Source of the DNA: an uncultured Lachnospiraceae bacterium
Lineage (GTDB): Bacteria > Bacillota_A > Clostridia > Lachnospirales > Lachnospiraceae
DNA: 13,727 nt
Reading direction: 5' to 3'
NCBI GenBank assembly: GCA_902783205.1
Contig: CACZQE010000086.1
Span: 1 to 13,727, forward strand
Shown here one piece after another: positions 1-5,189 of this stretch; position 1 is the first letter of the stretch; every line of letters begins with the position of its first letter. The notes beneath the pieces were generated by a model. It searched no databases. It was given only the letters and a program-made list of their open reading frames with translations, and was not told where the DNA came from. The position numbers and the translations under genes are program-made.

Positions 1-251
1 AGATAGAAATCCTTCTGACCAGGCAGGAAAAGCTTAAGTATGCCCTTGACAGGATCATTTCCATATACGGAAGGAGCGAGGAAAGAGTTCTGGATCTGGA
101 CAGGAGGGACGGCAGGGAAGGAGATGCCGCTACCGGTATGGTGGACCTGGAAGAGACAGCCGGAATGATCAGAAAGCATGATGTGGTATTCTGCGGGAAA
201 GGAGCAGAGGAATGTACGAAGGAAAGATCAGGGTCAGTACAGACAGATTAA
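1..251 (+). CDS. Partial small helical protein, WXG100-like C-terminal half (5' end outside window)
   Basis: An open frame runs in from the left edge (first full codon at 3) and stops with TAA at 249-251. About 82 residues are visible. Its first part is helical and charged and contains the string IISIYGRSEERVLDL. This resembles the C-terminal helix of the next gene (SAEIYEEGERQIRNL), a style typical of WXG100/ESAT-6-like and LXG-associated small proteins. After that comes a looser hydrophilic tail. The last 40 bases overlap the next gene in a different frame. The gene is probably the fourth member of the small-protein operon, but its N-terminal half and any W-x-G turn lie outside the window. 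It could instead be the tail of a longer protein. The function is unknown; association with type VII secretion is an inference from its neighbours. Confidence 0.55.
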   Translation, partial: IEILLTRQEKLKYALDRIISIYGRSEERVLDLDRRDGREGDAATGMVDLEETAGMIRKHDVVFCGKGAEECTKERSGSVQTD

Positions 252-475
252 ACAGACTGGCAGAAAGATTTTCTGATGATGTCAGGAGCCTGCGTTTTTT
301 CCATGATGATCTGAGAAGTATTTCGGAAGAGAATCTTTTAAATAAGGCGGAAGCCTTTGAGGAACTGGAAGCCTGCATGACGGACCTGGAAAAACTGGAC
401 AGGATCCTGAAAAAGTCTGCAGAAATATATGAGGAAGGAGAGAGGCAGATCAGGAATCTGCTGTCTGAACTGTGA
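212..475 (+). CDS. Small helical protein, WXG100/ESAT-6-like, probable type VII secretion partner
   Basis: This 87-residue protein is all charged amphipathic helix. The N-terminus (IRVSTDRLNRLAERF) has the style of WXG100 proteins, and helix 2 (about residues 44-85) ends in EIYEEGERQI, a common ending in this group. The central Trp-x-Gly turn is missing; residues 36-42 (SISEENL) occupy the likely turn. There are no signal peptide or membrane segments, as expected for type VII substrates and chaperones, which are exported as helical hairpin dimers without a Sec signal. The start is supported by AAAGGAG at 198-204, seven bases upstream. The gene overlaps the upstream ORF by 40 bases and its TGA overlaps the next ATG (TGATG), so translation is probably coupled. 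It may belong to the Lap (LXG-associated) or DUF5082/DUF5344-like groups, but the exact family cannot be fixed by eye. Confidence 0.75.
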   Translation: MYEGKIRVSTDRLNRLAERFSDDVRSLRFFHDDLRSISEENLLNKAEAFEELEACMTDLEKLDRILKKSAEIYEEGERQIRNLLSEL

Positions 476-735
476 TGGGAAAAGCAAATAAGGAAATAAG
501 AGAAAAGATTGAAGAAATGGAATCCCTGCTGACCAGGATGGATGATACATTTTCCCATATCGGCAGGAACTGGGAGGGAGAAGCGGCTCTTAATGCAAAG
601 GCACAGTTTATCTCTGCCAGAGATGATATGAGAGAGATTTTTCTGGAGCTGAAAGGCGGGGAGGATAAAGAGGCTTCGGAGAAGAAAACAGAGGAAGAAC
701 CCTTTGATGCTCTTTCGGATGAAATAATCTACTAG
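475..735 (+). CDS. WXG100-like small protein with W-E-G motif and acidic tail
   Basis: The protein has 86 residues counted from ATG 475. A GTG at 472 could add one residue, but the ATG in TGATG, overlapping the previous stop, is the more natural coupled start. Helix 1 covers about residues 4-28. A Trp-Glu-Gly turn follows at residues 33-35 (GRNWEGEAA), and helix 2 covers about 36-60. The remaining 25 residues are a polar acidic tail (KEASEKKTEEE) ending in DEIIY. The helix-WxG-helix layout is the hallmark of WXG100 (ESAT-6/EsxA) proteins, which dimerise and are exported by, or escort toxins to, the EssC/type VII machinery. No Sec signal or membrane segment is present. It sits in the middle of the three complete small genes. 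Whether it is a substrate, a structural subunit or a chaperone cannot be told from this window. Confidence 0.78.
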   Translation: MGKANKEIREKIEEMESLLTRMDDTFSHIGRNWEGEAALNAKAQFISARDDMREIFLELKGGEDKEASEKKTEEEPFDALSDEIIY

Positions 736-751
736 GAGGAAGTCAGGAAAG

Positions 752-997
752 ATGACATACCGGGATGAAAGGTGGAGCGCAGCTTCGGAGGAACTGTCTG
801 CGGCAGGACAGAAACTGCGCCACTATGCGGATTATGAATATGAAGAGCTCCTGACGGCGGTCAATGATGCCTGGAGAAGCGATGACGCGGCAACATTTCT
901 TGCGGCTTTAGTCACTGTAAAGGAGGAAATGAGCCGCATTTCAGAGGATATCAGCCGGGCGGCAGAGGCGCTTAAAAACATGCAGATACACATTTAA
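752..997 (+). CDS. WXG-like small helical protein with W-R-S turn
   Basis: This 81-residue protein has two predicted helices, about residues 5-37 and 45-77, separated by a turn with Trp41-Arg-Ser (NDAWRSDDAATF). It therefore keeps the Trp of the WXG100 family, with Ser in place of Gly, a common variant. The C-terminal helix shows regular hydrophobic spacing (VKEEMSRISEDISRAAEAL), as in hairpin dimers of the ESAT-6 group. AGGAGG at 734-739 lies 12 bases upstream, and a second purine run (AGGAAA, 745-750) is directly adjacent, so the ATG at 752 is plausible. The gene begins 16 bases after the previous stop and is the last of the operon: a strong terminator follows at 1031-1063. No toxin or LXG gene follows it, so the usual chaperone-then-toxin order is not seen on this side. 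Confidence 0.75.
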   Translation: MTYRDERWSAASEELSAAGQKLRHYADYEYEELLTAVNDAWRSDDAATFLAALVTVKEEMSRISEDISRAAEALKNMQIHI

Positions 998-1009
998 AAA
1001 ATAAAAAAC

Positions 1010-1063
1010 GGTCATTCGGGACAGAAAAATGGTCATTCAGGAAGTGAATGACCTCTTTTTTTT
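1010..1063 (+). terminator. Intrinsic terminator of the WXG-like operon, with duplicated left arm
   Basis: GGTCATTC (1031-1038) and GAATGACC (1046-1053) form a perfect 8-bp stem with a 7-base loop, followed by a T-rich tract at 1054-1063. A second copy of GGTCATTC lies 21 bases upstream (1010-1017) and could pair with the same right arm, so two alternative hairpins are possible. The site lies 13 bases or more downstream of the last small gene and before the start of the next one. Confidence 0.9.
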
Positions 1064-1156
1064 ATGCCGTGTTATAGTCATGACAACAAAGGAAGCAAAC
1101 AAAACAGAAACAAAAAAACAACACACAAAGCAATTAAGAGAAAGAGGAGAGAAATC

Positions 1157-1747
1157 ATGAGAGAACGTATGAAAAGATGGATGTTAAAGGTTTTAATGGC
1201 AGTTTGCACATTCACGGCAGTACTTACACCGGTACAGTCCAACGCAGCAGTAAAGATCACTAAGGCAAAAGTACTTATTCAGTATCAGAACTATTTCAGG
1301 GACCACACATTTTATGACTGTGGATACGGACAGCGGCTCGCTTTCTTCGAAGGAAGATACAAAGTAGTCGACATCGACAGAAACGGTGTTCCGGATCTCA
1401 TGTACAACTATCACGGCAGGATGATGTTATTCACTTACAACAAGAAGACGAAAAAAGTTGTCCGTGTTAAATACATGGCATCTCAGTCACAGTACAATGC
1501 ACCCATGTATTACAACTCAAAGAAGAAGATGTTCGTTATGGTAACCTCCGATAATTACGGAAGCCAGACTTATCGCTTCTTCAAGCTTTCCGGAACAAAG
1601 GTAAGCAGCAAAGGCACCTGCAGCTGCACAAACAGCTCTTACGGAAAAACTGTTTACAGAGTCAAAGGAAAAGTGGTATCCCGCTCCAAATACAACAAAC
1701 AGGTTAAGATCATGCTCAAGGGTTATGTAAGAACTGCATACTACTAA
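1157..1747 (+). CDS. Secreted protein of unknown function with a DxDxNG loop
   Basis: The product has 196 residues. The frame is open back to 1064, but that ATG sits at the end of the preceding terminator. ATG 1157 has a purine-rich site (AGAGGAGA, 1143-1150) at the right distance and gives a classical signal peptide: basic MRERMKRW, a hydrophobic core, then SNA at residues 28-30 as the likely cleavage site. The mature part is basic and rich in Tyr and Lys. Residues 71-81 read VDIDRNGVPDL, a calcium-loop-like D-x-D-x-N-G motif seen in secreted repeat and dockerin-like proteins of gut Clostridia. There are Cys at 55, 155 and 157 of this numbering, and no sortase or lipoprotein anchor. The gene stands alone, with a terminator at each end. 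A TATAGT at 1073-1078 could be a -10 box, but no good -35 is visible. The function is not recognised. Confidence 0.75.
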   Translation: MRERMKRWMLKVLMAVCTFTAVLTPVQSNAAVKITKAKVLIQYQNYFRDHTFYDCGYGQRLAFFEGRYKVVDIDRNGVPDLMYNYHGRMMLFTYNKKTKKVVRVKYMASQSQYNAPMYYNSKKKMFVMVTSDNYGSQTYRFFKLSGTKVSSKGTCSCTNSSYGKTVYRVKGKVVSRSKYNKQVKIMLKGYVRTAYY

Positions 1748-1811
1748 AATACAATTACATATGGATAAACATGAATGATATCTTAAAGATGGATCGTATT
1801 TCAGTACAGAA

Positions 1812-1841
1812 GGGAACTGTTTATGCAGTTCCTTTTTTTTT
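1812..1841 (+). terminator. Intrinsic terminator after the small secreted protein
   Basis: GGAACTG (1813-1819) pairs perfectly with CAGTTCC (1826-1832) around the loop TTTATG, followed directly by nine T residues (1833-1841). It lies about 65 bases after the stop at 1747. Confidence 0.92.
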
Positions 1842-1869
1842 ACGGCTATCCGGGTTCTTGCGCAAAACT

Positions 1870-1898
1870 AACAAATAAATGCAAAAAAGCAACAAATA
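1870..1898 (+). repeat. Tandem 8-bp direct repeat upstream of a promoter
   Basis: AACAAATA occurs at 1870-1877 and again at 1891-1898, 21 bp apart start to start, which is two helical turns. The second copy ends directly before the candidate -35 box at 1900. The position suits a regulator binding one face of the DNA. The region is very A-rich, so chance cannot be excluded. Confidence 0.35.
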
Positions 1899-1899
1899 C

Positions 1900-1929
1900 T
1901 TGACTTTTTTAATAAAATATTAATAAAAT
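1900..1929 (+). promoter_or_regulatory. Candidate sigma-70-type promoter for the secreted propeller pair
   Basis: TTGACT (1900-1905) is followed after 18 bases by TAAAAT (1924-1929). Transcription would begin close to the ribosome-binding site GGGAGG (1935-1940), leaving a very short leader. An alternative -10 is TAATAA (1921-1926) with a 15-base spacer. The AT-rich surroundings reduce certainty about the -10. Confidence 0.45.
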
Positions 1930-1948
1930 AATATGGGAGGTTATGATG

Positions 1949-3289
1949 ATGACAATAAAACGTTTTTTATACTGTTTGCCGGTTTTTGCCATGCTGCTCG
2001 TTCCCGCCTCGGATGTACATGCAATCAAAAGAGTCGCATCAAAACGTAAGAATATAACACATATCCAGCTTTTTCATGTGTACTCTGAAGAATATGAAGG
2101 TAATAATCTAAAGGGAAAAAAGATCGTAGAGTTTGGATTCGGCAAAGGAAAAAGCTTTACATTTTATGGTGTGGATGCAGATGCCCACATTAAAATAAAG
2201 AGCATGGACGGTGAAGTCATCTATGATAAAACACTTCCCGTTACAAGCAGGAATTTCAGCGGGAATCTGTGCCACCTGGAAATCCCGGATGAGGATATTA
2301 AAACCAATAAATACGGTGAAGAAGGAATTGCGGAGATTACTGCTACTTTAAAGGACGGCACTGTCCTCTATTACGGACCGAAAGAAACCAGATTATACAG
2401 ATTGCCGACGAGTGGTTTTCGGGATAGAGAGGATCAGATTTTTCCCTCGGCTGCAGGTTTTGATTTCTTTGCAGCACATAGTGATGAAAAAAAGATCACG
2501 AATGATGCGTATCAGCGTCTGGGAAGCGTTCAGGGTATGGCATCTGATGACCAGGATCATCTTCTCTGCATCAATGCGGCAGAACCCGGTGCCAAAGGAA
2601 GATATACCCATATGATTATCTATTATACGCTGGGAGGGACTCCTGTATATCAGCCTGTTAATAAAAAACAGTTATGGCATGCCAATGATGCTACCTACTA
2701 TAACGGAAAGTATTATGTTGCAGCAAATCAGAGCGGGGTTCCTTATGTAACCAGAATGGGAGTTACAAGACAGGGCAATTCTCTGAAGCTGTCTTATCAG
2801 TCATTAAAGCTGAATGCCAAAATGAAACGGTATGTAGGGAAAGATATTGCGGCTATTACTTACTGTAACGGAAAGAAATATAAAGGAAAATATCCGATAT
2901 TTGTGTTCAGGAAGAAAGCATATCTTTATCGCTGCTATCTGAAAAACAATACTTTTTACTATTTGAACAGGATCAAAATCACAGGTATTTCATCAAATTT
3001 AATACCGCAACATGTAACTTACTATAATGATACCCTTTATCTTGGATATGCTCTGCTGAATGAACATGGAGACCAGACGAATCATCTGCTTGTTGCAACA
3101 GTCCCATACAAGAGTACGACCAAAAACAGGAGTATTAAAGTGAACTTTATTTGTGACAGGCAGTTCAACAATATGAAAGGCGTGGAGGTCGAAGGTATGG
3201 CTTTTAACCGCGGAATGCTTTACTACAATATGAATGGCCTTGATAAATATGGAAAGCAGATGGACTTTGTAGCAGTAGAACAGCGATAA
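1949..3289 (+). CDS. Secreted beta-propeller-like protein of unknown function
   Basis: Three successive ATG codons (1943, 1946, 1949) follow GGGAGG at 1935-1940. The spacing of 8 bases favours 1949, giving 446 residues. Residues 1-25 are a Sec signal peptide ending DVHA. A beta-rich domain of about 130 residues comes first. From about residue 193 there are five similar strand-turn segments at a spacing of 52-58 residues: GMASDDQDHLLCI, ANDATYYNGKYYVA, AAITYCNGKKY, HVTYYNDTLYLGYA and GMAFNRGMLYYNM. This is the pattern expected of beta-propeller blades. The motif HANDATY recurs as HGNDITY in the next gene, so the two are probably related. There is no lipobox, sortase motif or C-terminal membrane segment, so the protein is probably released or loosely wall-bound. 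The ligand and function are not recognised. It is followed after 25 bases by the next gene, in one transcription unit. Confidence 0.78.
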   Translation: MTIKRFLYCLPVFAMLLVPASDVHAIKRVASKRKNITHIQLFHVYSEEYEGNNLKGKKIVEFGFGKGKSFTFYGVDADAHIKIKSMDGEVIYDKTLPVTSRNFSGNLCHLEIPDEDIKTNKYGEEGIAEITATLKDGTVLYYGPKETRLYRLPTSGFRDREDQIFPSAAGFDFFAAHSDEKKITNDAYQRLGSVQGMASDDQDHLLCINAAEPGAKGRYTHMIIYYTLGGTPVYQPVNKKQLWHANDATYYNGKYYVAANQSGVPYVTRMGVTRQGNSLKLSYQSLKLNAKMKRYVGKDIAAITYCNGKKYKGKYPIFVFRKKAYLYRCYLKNNTFYYLNRIKITGISSNLIPQHVTYYNDTLYLGYALLNEHGDQTNHLLVATVPYKSTTKNRSIKVNFICDRQFNNMKGVEVEGMAFNRGMLYYNMNGLDKYGKQMDFVAVEQR

Positions 3290-3314
3290 GAGACTTAATG
3301 TTCGGGGAGAATAG

Positions 3315-4775
3315 ATGAAAAAATTAATCACTACTTATATCTTTATTGTTGCAGCTTTAGCAGCTTTATTAACGCAGTCTTCGGAAGTTCGGGCAGCAGA
3401 CATTCCGGATATACTATATGCTTCTTCCATCAGTACAGACCAGTCGGTTCCCTATGACCTCAGGGTCGGGGCAGGAATCCTGGGAGAAAAGTATCATATA
3501 CTGGAAGGAGGATGTACTGACGGGACATATGCATATTTCTCCATGTGGAACGATAAGGAGGACAGCTGCAAGATCATTAAGGTAAGGCTGAATGATGGCA
3601 GAGCGCCTACTCTCATTAAAGTCTCCGCGCCCCTGAAGATTAATCACGGTAACGATATCACCTATAATGCAGACCGTCGTAAACTGATTATTGTTCACTG
3701 CCTTATCAAAGGCGCCCGGACCAAGGAAATTTCTGAACTTGATCCCGACTCCCTGACAGTCACATCCACCAAAGATGTGGTAATTCCGGATAACCTGCCC
3801 GGAGCGACAAAGAAGCAGATCAAGGCCATCGGAGGCTTTGACGGAATCAGTTACAATGCAAAAAAGAATCAGTACATTGTTCTTCTGAGTAAGGAGACCG
3901 GTGACTTCCTCCTGCTGGATAAGGATTATGAAGCGGTTCAGTATTATGATGTGAAGACTCGTTTCAACTATGTCAACCAGGGAATAGACAGCACAGATAA
4001 TTATATTATCGTATCCAAGTCGCAGAATGTCTCCGGCAATCATAACGGCTACCTGATCTTTTATAAATGGGATGACGGAAGCTATGTGAAGAAGATTCTT
4101 CTCAAAGGAATGCGCTACGAGATTGAAAATGTATTCCACACCGGTCAGACATGGTACGCTTCCTGCTATGCTCATGACAAAGAAACCAGCCAGATTCGTT
4201 TCGGCTACCTTTATACCATAGGTGAAAAGATTGCCGTTACAGGCGTAAAACTAAATAAGTCTTCCATTACTTTGAAACCGATGGATACTGCCGTTTTATC
4301 GGCGACAGTTGAACCCAAGGAGGCTGAAAACAAAGCTGTGACATGGTCTTCCTCAGATCCTTCAGTTGCAAGCGTTTCACCCGACGGAACAGTGACCGCA
4401 ATCAAAACAGGTAAGACAGTGATACTGGTTCGTACCAGACAAAGTCACTATGTTGCCCGCTGTACTGTGAAGGTGGAAATTCCCGGACTTAAGACTCCTT
4501 CTTCCCTGAAAGCGGCCCGCAAGGGAAAAAGGAATATCAAAGTGACATGGAAAAAGACCGGCAGCCCGGATGGGTATGAAATCCAGGTTTCCAGAGCTTC
4601 TTCCTTTGCCGATTCTTATACGGTACGTGTCGGAAAGAAGGCCAAAAGCCGTCTTTTCAAAAATCTCGTTCTTAGGAAACATAAGTACTATATCAGGATG
4701 AGAGCTTATAAGAAGGTGAACGGAACAGTCTTTTATTCATCTTACACATCGGTAAAGACGGCCAGGACAAAATAG
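3315..4775 (+). CDS. Secreted beta-propeller-like protein with Big_2 and FN3 domains
   Basis: The protein has 486 residues. The start has GGGGAGA at 3304-3310, four bases upstream. A signal peptide covers residues 1-28 (ends EVRAA). About residues 55-300 contain five propeller-like segments: EGGCTDGTYAYF, HGNDITYNADRRKLIIV, FDGISYNAKKNQYIVL, NQGIDSTDNYIIV and IENVFHTGQTWYASC, spaced about 48-60 residues apart. A bacterial Ig-like Big_2 domain follows at about 306-388 (VTGVKLNKSSITL, then TWSSSDPSVASVSPDG and TVTAIKTG), and then an FN3-type domain at about 393-483 (PSSLKAARKG, IKVTWKK, YEIQVSRAS, YYIRMRAYK). Big_2 and FN3 modules are common spacers or adhesive parts of surface proteins. No LPxTG, choline-binding or SLH anchor is present. 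The gene is second in the bicistron and shares the H-x-N-D-x-T-Y motif with the first. The domain calls are firm; the biological role is unknown. Confidence 0.85.
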   Translation: MKKLITTYIFIVAALAALLTQSSEVRAADIPDILYASSISTDQSVPYDLRVGAGILGEKYHILEGGCTDGTYAYFSMWNDKEDSCKIIKVRLNDGRAPTLIKVSAPLKINHGNDITYNADRRKLIIVHCLIKGARTKEISELDPDSLTVTSTKDVVIPDNLPGATKKQIKAIGGFDGISYNAKKNQYIVLLSKETGDFLLLDKDYEAVQYYDVKTRFNYVNQGIDSTDNYIIVSKSQNVSGNHNGYLIFYKWDDGSYVKKILLKGMRYEIENVFHTGQTWYASCYAHDKETSQIRFGYLYTIGEKIAVTGVKLNKSSITLKPMDTAVLSATVEPKEAENKAVTWSSSDPSVASVSPDGTVTAIKTGKTVILVRTRQSHYVARCTVKVEIPGLKTPSSLKAARKGKRNIKVTWKKTGSPDGYEIQVSRASSFADSYTVRVGKKAKSRLFKNLVLRKHKYYIRMRAYKKVNGTVFYSSYTSVKTARTK

Positions 4776-4821
4776 ACCGGTCCGGCCGCCTGATCATCAA
4801 TAGTATGGAATAAGCACAAAA

Positions 4822-4854
4822 AAGGAGGTGTCGCAAAAAGCGGCGCCTCTTTTT
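4822..4854 (+). terminator. Intrinsic terminator of the secreted propeller operon
   Basis: GAGGTGTCGC (4825-4834) pairs along its full length, with two G-U pairs, with GCGGCGCCTC (4840-4849) around an AAAAA loop. T residues follow at 4850-4854. It lies about 50 bases after the stop at 4775. Its sequence resembles the reverse complement of the terminator at 5115-5148. Confidence 0.88.
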
Positions 4855-4882
4855 CTTGGTGTTGGAAGGAAAGATAATTAAT

Positions 4883-5090
4883 AATCGTCCGGGAGTCGCA
4901 GTAATCGGCCAGGGGCTGTTCTGAGGAAACGGGAACTGCTTACAGCGAGTAAGATCCGTTGCGGGTCCCGCGACGTTGTCTGAACGAAGTGAGTTTAGGA
5001 GCGGGGCCCTTTAGCAACGGATCGCACGAGAGCCTAAGCAGTCCGTTTCCGAAATCTGCACCTGCCGATACTGCGAAATACCGGACGATT
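4883..5090. repeat. Large nested inverted repeat able to form one long hairpin
   Basis: This gene-free stretch between convergent genes consists of nested complementary arms in register. AATCGTCCGG (4883-4892) pairs with 5081-5090. CGCAGTA and ATCGGC (4897-4909) pair with 5064-5075. GGAAACGG (4925-4932) pairs with 5043-5050. ACTGCTTA (4935-4942) pairs with 5035-5042. GATCCGTTGC (4953-4962) pairs with 5014-5023. GGGTCCCGC (4963-4971) pairs with 5001-5009 with one G-U. CTGAAC (4980-4985) pairs with GTTTAG (4993-4998) around a 7-base tip. Together this is a hairpin of about 208 nt with small internal loops. It contains no convincing ORF. It may be a non-autonomous mobile or REP-like palindromic element, or a structured RNA. 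No target-site duplication was identified. Confidence 0.8.
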
Positions 5091-5114
5091 TTTAAACCTG
5101 TTTTTCCATAAAGC

Positions 5115-5148
5115 AAAAAGGGCCGCCGCATTTGCGACAGCCCTTTTT
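5115..5148 (-). terminator. Terminator of the putP-type gene, probably bidirectional
   Basis: On the minus strand GGGCTGTCGC (5143-5134) pairs fully, with two G-U pairs, with GCGGCGGCCC (5129-5120) around a 4-base loop, followed by five T. On the plus strand the same hairpin is followed by TTTTT at 5144-5148, so it could stop transcription from either side. It lies about 40 bases beyond the symporter stop codon. Confidence 0.88.
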
Positions 5149-5189
5149 CAGTATTACATGAACTGATAGAGATCAGGTCCGATATTCAT

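Noticed and set aside
1064..1156. N-terminal extension of the small secreted protein from ATG 1064
   Set aside because: The ATG sits at the end of the upstream terminator T-tract, has no ribosome-binding site, and would put 31 basic residues before a good signal peptide.
3414..4175. A 253-codon open frame on the minus strand
   Set aside because: It lies entirely inside the plus-strand propeller/Big_2 gene, whose domains and signal peptide are clear. The minus-strand product has no recognisable domain.
4940..5131. A 63-codon minus-strand frame in the gene-free region
   Set aside because: It lies within the nested inverted repeat and reads into the terminator. The sequence is explained by base pairing, not coding.
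4856..5160. CRISPR array or insertion sequence in the repeat-rich intergenic region
   Set aside because: There are no regularly spaced direct repeats and no transposase frame; the repeats are nested inverted arms.
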